Shown: one piece after another, positions 35,214 to 44,846 of the stretch
Layout: each line of letters opens with the position of its first letter
Numbering within the stretch: position 1 is the first letter of the stretch
DNA from: Arcanobacterium phocae
Lineage (GTDB): Bacteria; Actinomycetota; Actinomycetes; Actinomycetales; Actinomycetaceae
NCBI RefSeq assembly: GCF_900105865.1
Contig: NZ_LT629804.1
Location: 1,860,001 to 1,924,000, forward strand
DNA length: 64,000 nucleotides
Direction of reading: 5' to 3'
Program-made: the position numbers and the translations under genes
The notes under the pieces: model-generated
Told to the model about the DNA's origin: nothing
Seen by the model: only the letters and a program-made list of their open reading frames with translations
Database searches by the model: none

Positions 35214-36215
35214 TTAACTGGTGAGTTCTAGGATACGCTCGCTGGATTTGTCATAGTCGAGTGTTTTACATTGCCGATCGTTGGCTCCTTCAACATCCTG
35301 AAGGTAGGCTTGGGAGTACACGCTTAAATCGGCGCTTTCGGGACGAATTGGTGTAGTAGTCCGTTGGAGTTTTCGTTGGTTCCTTGTTGTCATGGGGCGT
35401 GGGGGTACAGAAGTCAACATTCATTTCCAAGATTGTTGAGATTCAGGAGTGGAGTTTCATTCGACTGCTTCGACCCCAAGTCAACTTGTTGCGTCAAACT
35501 GCTGGTAGGTCACGCGTCTTGTGGATGATTGCTTCTTGAACAGCCTGGAGTCATGGCGCTGGGGTAGATGAAAAAGATGTGAATCGTGTGTTTGGATCAG
35601 CGAGAGTACCGATAGCACTCTTGCCGCCTGCTCCCGAGATCAGATTGCTCTCCCAGTGCACCGGAATAGCATGGATAACGACACTGGCTGGGGATCGTAG
35701 ATCATAACCATGAGCTCACGAGAAACAAGGCATGTTTTCATCAGTGCTGCTTCTGGGCTTACGCGTGGCTCATCCTTGAAGTAGCACCTTTTCAAGTCGA
35801 GCCTAGGTCAGCCTCTGGTATAAACGTAAATCGCCTGATAGATCGTTTCAGTGTATAAATGCTTGGAATCATCGTGGGAGCACATCTGTTTTAGTCTGCC
35901 ACTGATACGTTCAGGTAAGGAAATGCTTTTAGGCCATTGTCCAACCGAGGTAAACAAAACAACGCTGTTCAAGGTATGAGCGGTCTTGGGGCGTTGACGC
36001 CGCACACTTGTTCACTGATGAGCATGGTAGGACTCACACAATCCTGAAGCCTGGGTTGATGCCCAGTCGAACCTCTCGGATCGTACTGGAGGCGCATCGC
36101 CCCTTTTCTCGATTAATAACCCAAATAGACCCCACTCCCAAGAGGAATGCGCCCGACGCGCAGCGAACATCTGCGACCGAGACGCAAACACCTCACCACG
36201 ATACTCCCGCACCAC
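35214..36215 (-). pseudogene. Decayed IS30-family transposase
   Basis: Blocks of an IS30 transposase in order on the minus strand, in shifting frames: INREKGRCASSTIREVRLG, YHAHQ with VRRQRPKTAH, TETIYQAIYVYTRG, HWESNLISGAGGKSAIGTLA (around the first catalytic Asp/Glu), NENSNGLLHQFVPK, and SADLSVYSQAYLQDVEGAND near the C-terminus. Many frameshifts and stops; no intact ORF. I could not recognise terminal inverted repeats. Confidence 0.75.
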
Positions 36216-36240
36216 AGTAACCAGCCCCTTCTAAGGCTAG

Positions 36241-36400
36241 CACTACAACGACCACTGGAACTCAAGATGCGCCCTGAGGAAAGCGTAACGTAATACTTCA
36301 CGGACTAACTCTGGATCCGTCACTATTTCTTTCTTGCAACCAGAAAGCCCTAAGACAACAGTGACGAATAATAGAGAACCACAATTCAGATCATTTCAGC
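36241..36400 (-). pseudogene. Fragment of a lipoprotein gene start
   Basis: A short minus-strand frame reads LLFVTVVLGLSGCKKEIVTD and continues for about 25 residues. LSGC is a lipobox. No start codon remains upstream and a stop follows soon. An upstream frame (36480-36625) reads SYPFGLSGSVEGHWNFQSF, which also looks like former coding sequence. Confidence 0.35.
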
Positions 36401-36769
36401 ATGGATCAAAAGCTAATCTTCCAACTGAGCCGGATTCCAGAAAATGGTAATATCAGCCACCACTGATCCGTATATGCGAACTAATTTTTGAGGATCGAAC
36501 CTTAGAGAACGAAATCTTCTCGCCGCTAGGTGGAAAACTCTGAAAATTCCAATGGCCTTCCACACTACCTGATAATCCAAATGGATAGGATTTACACTCA
36601 GACACTGGCTCCGTCAATTTACATTGCGAATTTCATTTATTTTCCCTAAGCAAAAATTATACCAAATGGAGATATGAATTACTGCCAGCTAGAAGTCTGG
36701 TTGCAAACCTCTAGCTGGACAATCTTCTTTGAGAGGTTAATAGTCGTTGCACGCAGACTGGCTAAGCTA

Positions 36770-37505
36770 AACCCCTGCGTAAATACAGAAAACCTTCAAA
36801 CCCGAGGAGCAAGAAAAAGAGAAAAATCATCGGTGATACCGAGCCCTGACCTGTCATTACGATTAAGCTGACCACATAGTTTTTGATTCGCATCTGTAAT
36901 GGGTGAAATCACGGGACTTTCACCTATCGCTCAGTTCACTTTAAGCCACAGAAGGATGATCACCTCCCTAGCATCATAGTACAGTCTCGCAGGTTTTGAG
37001 CTCTATACGCAAACATCTCCCACAAGCATGTCGCTTTGCGCTTTTAGTTCTCTTGCATCGAAACCGGACGACCACAATCTTACCCTGCCTCACCTCACCA
37101 TACCAATATCCTGCCTGACGGACACTTAGTCGAATATTCAAATGCTCTCGTTTTTCTTGAGATCCACTTCACTCCACTCTCGCGTCTCGCACCTGCTAGT
37201 AAGAGTTCATGGAATATGCCCAAAAACTTCTAATCCTGATCTGCCCGCATCCGTGTACAAACACAGCTAAGAATCCTACGCCACGCATTGCTACTATCGA
37301 TTGAGCTACCTAGATTGGCACCGCCACCGATAGAACCTAGACGTCCTCTTTCTGAGATGAGAACGCAGGTACCACTCAAAGCCAGAGAAGGTAACTGCTC
37401 CTCGTTAAGGAAGGTTACTGCAGATGCGAGAGGCATATTGAATGTCGACGCTACCAAAACTATCCGAATGACACCGATTTGAAGCGATTTAGGTATTTCC
37501 CACAT
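36770..37505 (-). pseudogene. Probable decayed secreted or membrane-anchored protein
   Basis: At 37505 a frame starts with MWEIPKSLQIGVIRIVLVAS followed by TFNMPLASA, which looks like a signal peptide, with AGAGAAGAAAG upstream. It runs openly for about 90 codons. Further down, other frames hold protein-like stretches, and near 36780-36870 one ends in IFLFFLLLGFEGFLYLRRG, a membrane anchor with a basic tail. I read this as one broken gene, but with low certainty. Everything else between 36400 and 37700 looks non-coding. Confidence 0.3.
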
Positions 37506-37701
37506 TCTTTCTTCTCTCACTGATTCTACTAACTCCCGGACCAACAATAAGTAGCGCCGCTACATATCCACTATTTACAGGCACCTCCAAAAATAGACTT
37601 TGACTGCACAATTTGGATTTTCCCCTTAGAATTAAGATTATTCTGGGTATGGTTTCGGTGCCACAAGAGTACAACATCCTAGGCCGACAAAAAGGAGACA
37701 A

Positions 37702-40700
37702 ATGATAAATACACTTGCACAGAGAAGAGGAATAAGATGCCAACAAAGGCGACAACTCCGTAATAGATTCGCGGCTATTATTGCATCATTGAGTGTTTTA
37801 TTTTCCGCCATTTTGATTGCGCATCCAGCATCTGCGGTACAAAATAGAACCCGAGAAAACTCATACCCTCTCAACAGTATTTCCGCCGCCAACAAGACAG
37901 AGTTCTTTCTAGCCAAAAACCCAACCGAATTAAAAGTTCGTTTTAGTAAGGTCGCTGACCAAGAGCGCGGTAACCAGCTAACAGGAGCCAAGCTGGCTCT
38001 ATACAAAGGAGATTTTCCTGGGCAAGTCCCTTCTGGTCTAGATCCAGTCAAGCTGTGGCCCAGCGGAAAGTATACCGATCTCACCTTAGAAGACGGAACC
38101 TACACTCTCGCTGAGTTATCCGCCCCGTGGGGGTATTCCAAAGCAGCGAACATCGTATTAAAAGTAAACAACGGCCTGCTTTACACTAAGGACGCTACTG
38201 GTAATTGGAATCAAAATACTGCATTTTCACCGACTGATCCGAAGCCATTAAACGCTTATACAGATTTCACTGATGGTAACTTTTCCTGGGGCACAACACC
38301 ATACGGAAAAAATTTCTATGTCAATCGAGTGAACGGGAACGGTTCAACTGAAGGCGATGAAGTAATTTATTGTTTCAATATTTCGCTTAAAGCACCGACG
38401 GATTCTGAGGATTATGGAGAAAATATTGCTCCAGATATTTCGAGGTTTGCTCCGCCGCCGACATTCACAGCAAAATATGACGCATCTACTCTACGTTCGT
38501 ATGCGTCGAATCCGCGAATTAAAGATCCTGAAAAATTTGGCGCAACAATCCAACGCATTATTCACGCAGGATTCCCGCGTAACGGAGCGAATATTAAGGG
38601 TGATCTAACAGACACACAATTCCGCACTGTCACCCAGTTAGCCATCTATAATTTTTCTGATTCTTTTGGCTTAGATGAACTGGCGCATTCCCCTGAAAAA
38701 CACGGATTCGAAGGCATCTTAGATCCAGGCAATATTAGAATTAAAAAAGCATACGAGAAGCTAGTCGATTATGCGAACAGTGACGCTGTTATTCCAGCCG
38801 ACCTGTACACACCGCTATATACACCAAACTACAATGACTACCAAAATTTCATTGGCACACTTGTCAAACCGCCATCGTTGGTGCCTCTTATCGAGATGAT
38901 CGATACGGAATCACTAAAATCGGTTGAGGTCTCGTTCTCTAAGGTCGAGGTCAATAGCACAGCCGAGTTGCCAGGTGCTTCGCTCAAGGTTGTCTCGGGT
39001 GAATCCGTTAACGGCTCCGTGGTCAAGGATGGTCAGTGGGTTTCTACTGACCAGGTCCATAAGATCACGTTGGGTGTGGGTACTTACACGATGATTGAGT
39101 CCCAAGCACCTAAGGGCTATGACAAGGCTGAGAACATCACGTTCAGAGTCACAGACAAGGGCACGATCGAGATCAAGGATGGCGACCAGTGGAAGACGCG
39201 TCAAGACGCACTCGTGCGGATGGAAGACGCCAAAACCCCAGTCACGGTTGAGGTCTCGTTCTCTAAGGTCGAGGTCAATAGCACAGCCGAGTTGCCAGGT
39301 GCTTCGCTCAAGGTTGTCTCGGGTGAATCCGTTAACGGCTCCGTGGTCAAGGATGGTCAGTGGGTTTCTACTGACCAGGTCCATAAGATCACGTTGGGTG
39401 TGGGTACTTACACGATGATTGAGTCCCAAGCACCTAAGGGCTATGACAAGGCTGAGAACATCACGTTCAGAGTCACAGACAAGGGCACGATCGAGATCAA
39501 GGATGGCGACCAGTGGAAGACGCGTCAAGACGCACTCGTGCGGATGGAAGACGCCAAAACCCCAGTCACGGTTGAGGTCTCGTTCTCTAAGGTCGAGGTC
39601 AATAGCACAGCCGAGTTGCCAGGTGCTTCGCTCAAGGTTGTCTCGGGTGAATCCGTTAACGGCTCCGTGGTCAAGGATGGTCAGTGGGTTTCTACTGACC
39701 AGGTCCATAAGATCACGTTGGGTGTGGGTACTTACACGATGATTGAGTCCCAAGCACCTAAGGGCTATGACAAGGCTGAGAACATCACGTTCAGAGTCAC
39801 AGACAAGGGCACGATCGAGATCAAGGATGGCGACCAGTGGAAGACGCGTCAAGACGCACTCGTGCGGATGGAAGACGCCAAAACCCCAGTCACGGTTGAG
39901 GTCTCGTTCTCTAAGGTCGAGGTCAATAGCACAGCCGAGTTGCCAGGTGCTTCGCTCAAGGTTGTCTCGGGTGAATCCGTTAACGGCTCCGTGGTCAAGG
40001 ATGGTCAGTGGGTTTCTACTGACCAGGTCCATAAGATCACGTTGGGTGTGGGTACTTACACGATGATTGAGTCCCAAGCACCTAAGGGCTATGACAAGGC
40101 TGAGAACATCACGTTCAGAGTCACAGACAAGGGCACGATCGAGATCAAGGATGGCGACCAGTGGAAGACGCGTCAAGACGCACTCGTGCGGATGGAAGAC
40201 GCCAAAACCCCAGTCACGGTTGAGGTCTCGTTCTCTAAGGTCGAGGTCAATAGCACAGCCGAGTTGCCAGGTGCTTCGCTCAAGGTTGTCTCGGGTGAAT
40301 CCGTTAACGGCTCCGTGGTCAAGGATGGTCAGTGGGTTTCTACTGACCAGGTCCATAAGATCACGTTGGGTGTGGGTACTTACACGATGATTGAGTCCCA
40401 AGCACCTAAGGGCTATGACAAGGCTGAGAACATCACGTTCAGAGTCACAGACAAGGGCACGATCGAGATCAAGGATGGCGACCAGTGGAAGACGCGTCAA
40501 GACGCACTCGTGCGGATGGAAGACGCCAAAACCCCAGTCACGGTTGAGGTCTCGTTCTCTAAGGTCGAGGTCAATAGCACAGCCGAGTTGCCAGGTGCTT
40601 CGCTCAAGGTTGTCTCGGGTGAATCCGTTAACGGCTCCGTGGTCAAGGATGGTCAGTGGGTTTCTACTGACCAGGTCCATAAGATCACGTTGGGTGTGGG

Positions 40701-41343
40701 TACTTACACGATGATTGAGTCCCAAGCACCTAAGGGCTATGACAAGGCTGAGAACATCACGTTCAGAGTCACAGACAAGGGCACGATCGAGATCAAGGAT
40801 GGCGACCAGTGGAAGACGCGTCAAGACGCACTCGTGCGGATGGAAGACGCCAAAACCCCAGTCACGGTTGAGGTCTCGTTCTCTAAGGTCGAGGTCAATA
40901 GCACAGCCGAGTTGCCAGGTGCTTCGCTCAAGGTTGTCTCGGGTGAATCCGTTAACGGCTCCGTGGTCAAGGATGGTCAGTGGGTTTCTACTGACCAGGT
41001 CCATAAGATCACGTTGGGTGTGGGTACTTACACGATGATTGAGTCCCAAGCACCTAAGGGCTATGACAAGGCTGAGAACATCACGTTCAGAGTCACAGAC
41101 AAGGGCACGATCGAGATCAAGGATGGCGACCAGTGGAAGACGCGTCAAGACGCACTCGTGCGGATGGAAGACGCCAAAACCCCAGTCACGGTTCCGTTCA
41201 AGCCTGAGCTTTCAGCGAATAAGACTGAAAGTAAGAAGCTTGCGCATACAGGAGCATCAACTGGGTTGCTTGTGGCTCTTTTGACGATGCTACTGTTCGG
41301 GGGAGCTGCAACTTTTGCGACTAGTCGGAGGTACGGCTCGTGA
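37702..41343 (+). CDS. Thioester-domain adhesin with seven identical repeats (LAHTG)
   Basis: 1213-aa sortase-anchored surface protein. Order: signal peptide (to about residue 46, PASA); a SpaA/CnaB-like domain (about 72-165; FSKV...YTLAELSAPWGY); a thioester domain (about 180-390) with Cys224 in YCFN and Gln312 in TQLAIY, the pair that forms the Cys-Gln thioester in class I TED adhesins; seven SpaA/CnaB-type repeats of 108 residues (about 408-1163); a short linker; LAHTG (1180-1184), a hydrophobic helix and a basic tail. Each repeat has FSKVEV, YTMIESQAPKGY and a late Asp, positions expected for an isopeptide bond (Lys-Glu-Asn/Asp). TED proteins bind host targets covalently (family knowledge); the target here is unknown. 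AAAGGAG precedes the ATG. It is intact although surrounded by pseudogenes. Confidence 0.88.
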   Translation: MINTLAQRRGIRCQQRRQLRNRFAAIIASLSVLFSAILIAHPASAVQNRTRENSYPLNSISAANKTEFFLAKNPTELKVRFSKVADQERGNQLTGAKLALYKGDFPGQVPSGLDPVKLWPSGKYTDLTLEDGTYTLAELSAPWGYSKAANIVLKVNNGLLYTKDATGNWNQNTAFSPTDPKPLNAYTDFTDGNFSWGTTPYGKNFYVNRVNGNGSTEGDEVIYCFNISLKAPTDSEDYGENIAPDISRFAPPPTFTAKYDASTLRSYASNPRIKDPEKFGATIQRIIHAGFPRNGANIKGDLTDTQFRTVTQLAIYNFSDSFGLDELAHSPEKHGFEGILDPGNIRIKKAYEKLVDYANSDAVIPADLYTPLYTPNYNDYQNFIGTLVKPPSLVPLIEMIDTESLKSVEVSFSKVEVNSTAELPGASLKVVSGESVNGSVVKDGQWVSTDQVHKITLGVGTYTMIESQAPKGYDKAENITFRVTDKGTIEIKDGDQWKTRQDALVRMEDAKTPVTVEVSFSKVEVNSTAELPGASLKVVSGESVNGSVVKDGQWVSTDQVHKITLGVGTYTMIESQAPKGYDKAENITFRVTDKGTIEIKDGDQWKTRQDALVRMEDAKTPVTVEVSFSKVEVNSTAELPGASLKVVSGESVNGSVVKDGQWVSTDQVHKITLGVGTYTMIESQAPKGYDKAENITFRVTDKGTIEIKDGDQWKTRQDALVRMEDAKTPVTVEVSFSKVEVNSTAELPGASLKVVSGESVNGSVVKDGQWVSTDQVHKITLGVGTYTMIESQAPKGYDKAENITFRVTDKGTIEIKDGDQWKTRQDALVRMEDAKTPVTVEVSFSKVEVNSTAELPGASLKVVSGESVNGSVVKDGQWVSTDQVHKITLGVGTYTMIESQAPKGYDKAENITFRVTDKGTIEIKDGDQWKTRQDALVRMEDAKTPVTVEVSFSKVEVNSTAELPGASLKVVSGESVNGSVVKDGQWVSTDQVHKITLGVGTYTMIESQAPKGYDKAENITFRVTDKGTIEIKDGDQWKTRQDALVRMEDAKTPVTVEVSFSKVEVNSTAELPGASLKVVSGESVNGSVVKDGQWVSTDQVHKITLGVGTYTMIESQAPKGYDKAENITFRVTDKGTIEIKDGDQWKTRQDALVRMEDAKTPVTVPFKPELSANKTESKKLAHTGASTGLLVALLTMLLFGGAATFATSRRYGS
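38922..41189 (+). repeat. Seven tandem 324-bp repeats
   Basis: The sequence from GGTTGAGGTCTCGTTCTC recurs with a strict 324-bp period seven times (starts at 38922, 39246, 39570, 39894, 40218, 40542, 40866). I see no difference between copies. The unit encodes one SpaA-type domain. Such exactness suggests recent amplification or continuing gene conversion, and the copy number may vary between cells or be mis-assembled. Confidence 0.95.
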
Positions 41344-41380
41344 CAGAGTGAGTCGATTTCTTATCGGGTAACAATATAGG

Positions 41381-41416
41381 TTTGTGGGGTTCCGCCAATT
41401 GGTAGAACCCCACAAA
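41381..41416 (+). terminator. Hairpin after the thioester adhesin
   Basis: TTTGTGGGGTTC and GAACCCCACAAA form a 12-bp perfect stem with a 12-nt loop, 37 bp after the stop. No T-run follows. The rest of the gap up to 41683 shows nothing recognisable. Confidence 0.6.
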
Positions 41417-41682
41417 CTTCCATTGGACCTGAAATATAGCAGCGTTTCATAGTTCAGTCATTTACCTAGGGAAACGGTGTTTTAGTTTCGCTTATCATTA
41501 CTGTTTCCAGTACTCTACTTCTCAACATACCTTTGGCTTATCAAACCCGAGATTACAGTTTTGAGTCTGAGGATATTTCACAAAATACGATGACTAATCG
41601 ACACGTTTCATTGATTCGCCGCAGCAAACAGAATGCTGAAAGAATTCGTCCGATTTTGAATCTACCGGCCCCAGTTCCACAG

Positions 41683-42031
41683 TCGTGTTCACCGATCCGC
41701 AAGTCGCATCTGTTGGTCTGACCGATGTCCAAGTACAAAAGCAGGGACGCGAGGTGCTCACCAGCGAAGTGGACATTACATCAGCTGCCGGAGTTGCGCT
41801 GTTGCGGATGATGCAGATGGCTCAGCAAAGCTGGTTGTAGACGCCAACACCGGTGTACTACTTGGTGCTACATTCGTTGGGCCGGATGTTGTTGAGCTTC
41901 TCCATGCAGTCACGGTTGCGATCGTCGGCAAGCTCCCGGTTCGGGTTCTGTGTCATGCCGTGCCGGCTTACCCGACCGCGTCCGAAGTCTGCCTTCGGCT
42001 ACTTGAGCAGTTCCCCGAGACGTTGCTGTAA
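41683..42031 (+). pseudogene. 3' remnant of a second flavoprotein gene copy
   Basis: Aligns by eye with the last 365 bp of the intact disulfide-type flavoprotein gene (48532-48894): CACCGATCCGCAAGTCGCAT, GGGACGCGAGGT and the end CCGAGACGTTGCTGTAA correspond in order. Differences are spread over the whole length, and a small deletion near 41810 shifts the frame. No 5' part is present. Confidence 0.85.
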
Positions 42032-42074
42032 AGCAACATGATACACCAAGGCAGCACGATGACGGTGAGGCGAA

Positions 42075-42450
42075 ATGAGACACGCACTGCGTGAGCTCTT
42101 TAGCTTTTGGAAATACAGGTACCAGCTGGAACCTGGTGGCCGGGCGAATCCAGGTTCGAGATCGCCGTTGGCACAATACTGGCCCAAAATACCTCCTGGC
42201 GCAACGTCGAGTCTGCCATCGATAATTTGCGCGACGCCGGTTTGCTGAGTCCCGAACACCTCTTAACTGCCGACGACGAAACAGTGGCTAGCTTGATTCG
42301 CCCGTGCGGATACTACAAAGCCAAGACACGCTACCTCAACGAACTGACCGCTTGGTTCATCAAGCGCGATCAACACGCCAAGCATCTGAGCACACCTGAG
42401 CTACGCGAAGAACTACTACGGATTCACGGAGTTGGCGAGGAAACAGCTGA
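42075..42450 (+). pseudogene. Truncated second copy of the MagIII-like glycosylase gene
   Basis: Aligns with the first part of the intact glycosylase gene (49155-49530). The protein reads AGTWWPGESRFEIAVGTILA, NVESAIDNLRDAGLLSPE and GVGEETAD, then is cut exactly by the IS3-type element. A two-base loss near 42110 already breaks the frame after LFSF. Only about 43 bp separate it from the flavoprotein relic, whereas the intact locus has 260 bp including a palindromic repeat. Confidence 0.85.
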
Positions 42451-42465
42451 TATGAACCCTGTTTG

Positions 42466-43322
42466 TTAGACAGCGAGTTCGTATTCTTGTCTATATTTTA
42501 GTGGGCTGGTGTGCAACCGACTCACGATTCGTTGGGCGTTCCACCACTGGATATATTCAGCGATGATTCGTTGGAGACTTCTTTGTCCGCTACGTGCACC
42601 CTTGGAGAGGTCGAGTTCAGTTTTTAGTCGGGCAAAGAAGGATTGTGCTGGCGAGTTGTCCAGACAGTTTCCTTTCCTCGACATGGATTATCGTACTCCC
42701 AAAGCTCTCAGGAGCTTGCGGTAGTCTTCAAAGAAGTATTGACGTCCCTGATCGCTATGAATAATAACGTCTCGCAAGCAGTGCTTTTGACTATAGCCTC
42801 GCACCATCCCTGTGACAAGCGTCGAATCTGAGGAGGTGGACAAGCGCCATGCCACCACTTCGTTATTAAACAGATCAGTTAAAGGTGACAGGTAATACCA
42901 GGTTCGACCCCACTTGATCTGCGTAATATCTGTAACCAAGCACTTACCGGGTTGTCAAACACTAAAGTTACGTTGCAAACGGTTGGGAATACGAGCAAGT
43001 GTTCGAAGCGAAAGACTTGCTCACGTTTACGCCTGGGATGCATTCCGTATAGCCCGGCTTGGCGCATCAAGCGGGCAACCTTCTTATGGTTCATACACCG
43101 TCCTTCATGGTCCTGAAAACCACGGCGTATCAAATAAGTCAGGCGTCGATACCCATACCTTCCATAACTATACGCATACGCTTGCTTCACCAGCTCTAGG
43201 TCAGCATCTATCCGACCAGCATTTTTCAACACCCAATAATATATTGACCGGGCAAGCCCAACAATCTGACAGAGTCTTGATACTCGATAGCGGGCTTTAA
43301 GGGTTGTGACCAAGCGGATCAA
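42466..43322 (-). pseudogene. IS3-type orfB (DDE transposase), broken
   Basis: Catalytic region of an IS150-type transposase. The N-terminal part is readable (YGRYGYRRLTYLIRRG; VARLMRQAGLYG). A frameshift near 42955 follows CNVTLVFDNP; the next frame gives LVTDITQIKWGRTWYYL, then DVIIHSDQGRQY (the first two acidic residues). A TAA at 42688-42690 replaces the usual Gln before SMSRKGNCLDNSPAQSFFAR, where the third acidic position also reads Gln in place of Glu. It cannot work. Confidence 0.88.
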
Positions 43323-43331
43323 GAACGCCTG

Positions 43332-43871
43332 TCACGTGTCATTCTCCTCCCTCAAAGCGCAAGATTTTTCCAAGATCTCCACGTGCAACGCATCAAGATC
43401 CACACGGGCCTGCTCACTAGTAGCTTCCTGCTTGGCAGCTTCGATATGCTGGCGAACTTCAGCCAACCACTGACCCCACTCACTGATCTCTCTACCTGCT
43501 TTTTGAGCCCGAACAACCCGTTGTCCTGCTGCTCTTGCGCTTTGTTCATGATCAATCATTTGCTGACCTTCCAACCAACGCCCAAACAATGCTGGATACG
43601 AAGCTGATGGCAACTTAAACTCGCGAGCTAAGTCTGACCCGCTTTCGCCATCAAGCCACCGCGATCCGACTTCCATTTTCAATTCTATAGGCCAGGTACG
43701 AAATGACGGGGCCTTTCATGCCTGCTCGATACCATGCAAGTCAACCTCTCGACAAAAACGACGCGCAGTTTCATACGCAACTCCTGCTAAACGCGCGCAA
43801 TCACTAATAGAAACACCCTTGGGATACAAGCGTAAAACCTTCAAACGCCGATCCTTAGCCTTCCGACTCAT
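43332..43871 (-). pseudogene. IS3-type orfA (DNA-binding subunit), interrupted by a stop
   Basis: One frame of about 179 codons with an internal TGA at 43716-43718. The first part (MSRKAKDRRLKVLRLYPKGV and SISDCARLAGVAYETARRFC) is a helix-turn-helix; the second holds another helix-turn-helix (GSDLAREFKLPSAS) and a coiled-coil tail. The size and two-HTH layout fit IS150-type OrfA. Confidence 0.8.
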
Positions 43872-43969
43872 AACAGTCCTTTCACATCAGAACTGTCCAA
43901 CCACAAGGGTTCATATCAAAATTGACTTGACTTATACTATCAATATCACACAAAACAACATTAAGAATA

Positions 43970-44347
43970 TTAGTAACTGTAGACCCGAGGCGCTTGCCGC
44001 CAGCGGTCGTCATCGAGCACCGTCTGCCTAGAGTGGCAGGGCTTGCACAAGCTCCGCAGGTTGTCGAAGTCGTGGGTGCCGCCGTGTTCAAGCGGGAGTA
44101 CGTGGTGTACTTCGGCCACTGGTGTGTAACGCCCTGATTCAAAGCAGTTCTCACAGAGCGGGTGTTGTGCGATGTAGGCGGCGCGGATTTTGCGCCAACG
44201 TGAGCCGTAGCGGCGGTTGATCTTCGGATCACGCTGGTGCTTGCGATAGCGTGCGTCTTCCGCCTTGGCATGGGCCTTGCAGAAGCGCTCGTGGGTGAGC
44301 TCCGGGCAACCAGGGTGGGAGCACGGGGACGCTGGTTTGACTGGCAT
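43970..44347 (-). CDS. Phage HNH endonuclease
   Basis: 125-aa small nuclease of the phage HNH type, often adjacent to terminase genes where it assists DNA packaging. The motif is EVHHVLPLEHGGTHDFDNLR followed by SLCKPCHSRQT, with zinc-ligand CxxC pairs (CENC; CKPC). An additional N-terminal Cys/His-rich segment (SPCSHPGCPELTHERFCKAH) is seen. The ATG at 44345-44347 is chosen for its GGAG nine bases upstream. It looks intact, but its phage neighbours are broken. Confidence 0.82.
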   Translation of the reverse strand: MPVKPASPCSHPGCPELTHERFCKAHAKAEDARYRKHQRDPKINRRYGSRWRKIRAAYIAQHPLCENCFESGRYTPVAEVHHVLPLEHGGTHDFDNLRSLCKPCHSRQTVLDDDRWRQAPRVYSY

Positions 44348-44434
44348 CGCTTTTGCTCCTTTCCTAAGCATGGTGAAGCCCCAAGTTCCCGATGCTGGGT
44401 TCTTGGGGCTTGTCCTACTTTTCAACCACCTACA

Positions 44435-44846
44435 TCATCTCATAGGAAAGGCGCATATGCATCCGGCGTTCTTGACACCTTTTAACGCACTGGGTGCACA
44501 CCTATAGCCTCCGTACAGTGCGGTCGCAAGACGAGCCAAGGCGCGCGACTTCTTTTGGTAGGCGGTGGTGCGTTCGACGTAGAAATGGTTGCAGATCTGC
44601 TGAACCGCATCCTCTTGGGTTCCTTCGCCGAGGAAGAACGCTTCCAGCACTAAACGGTCGTCCTCGGAGATGATTTCCCATGCTGGGAGGAACCAGTCCA
44701 TGTATTGACGCGCCTCCACATATCGTGCCTTGTAGGTATCGATGCGTTCGATCGTGGACATGATCCTGTTCTCGCTCGCGTGGAGGTCGCCTGAGGGCGG
44801 CGATGGCGGCTTTCTTTGTGTCGAGGTATTTGGTCATCACATGCAT
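44435..44846 (-). pseudogene. Phage HTH (late-regulator-like) protein with internal deletion
   Basis: Two parts in different frames. The first (44762-44846) reads MTKYLDTKKAAIAALRR; the second (44435-44761) reads DTYKARYVEARQYMDWFLPA, then SEDDRLVLEAFFLGEGTQED and ERTTAYQKKSRALARLATAL. Related phage proteins (ArpU/sigma-like, from memory) join these with about 50 residues in between, so a deletion plus frameshift is likely. The second part still has its own ATG with AGGAT upstream and could be translated (108 aa). Confidence 0.6.

Larger units (their letters stand above)
42451..43915 (-). mobile_element. Inactive IS3-family (IS150-group) insertion sequence
   Basis: About 1.46 kb bounded by imperfect inverted repeats that begin TATGAACCC and end near GGACAG/AGACAG (left 42451-42473, right 43893-43915, about 5 mismatches in 23). 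It contains orfA and orfB on the minus strand, both broken. It interrupts the glycosylase relic on its left; the right flank is not the continuation of that gene, so sequence was lost after insertion. No clear target duplication. Confidence 0.85.

Noticed and set aside
36860-36960. Group II intron-like stretch GATAGGTGAAAGTCCCGT
   Set aside because: Short resemblance only; no reverse transcriptase frame and no domain V hairpin found.
38914-41148. 744-aa open frame antisense to the adhesin repeats
   Set aside because: It exists only because the 324-bp unit happens to be open in that frame and is repeated seven times. It has no domain, no start signal and ends with the repeats.
38922-41189. 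Tandem repeats as CRISPR or satellite DNA
   Set aside because: The unit is a full coding domain in frame with no spacers.
39095-41284. Series of 107-aa plus-strand frames starting MSPKHLRAM
   Set aside because: Out-of-frame shadows of the same repeat unit.
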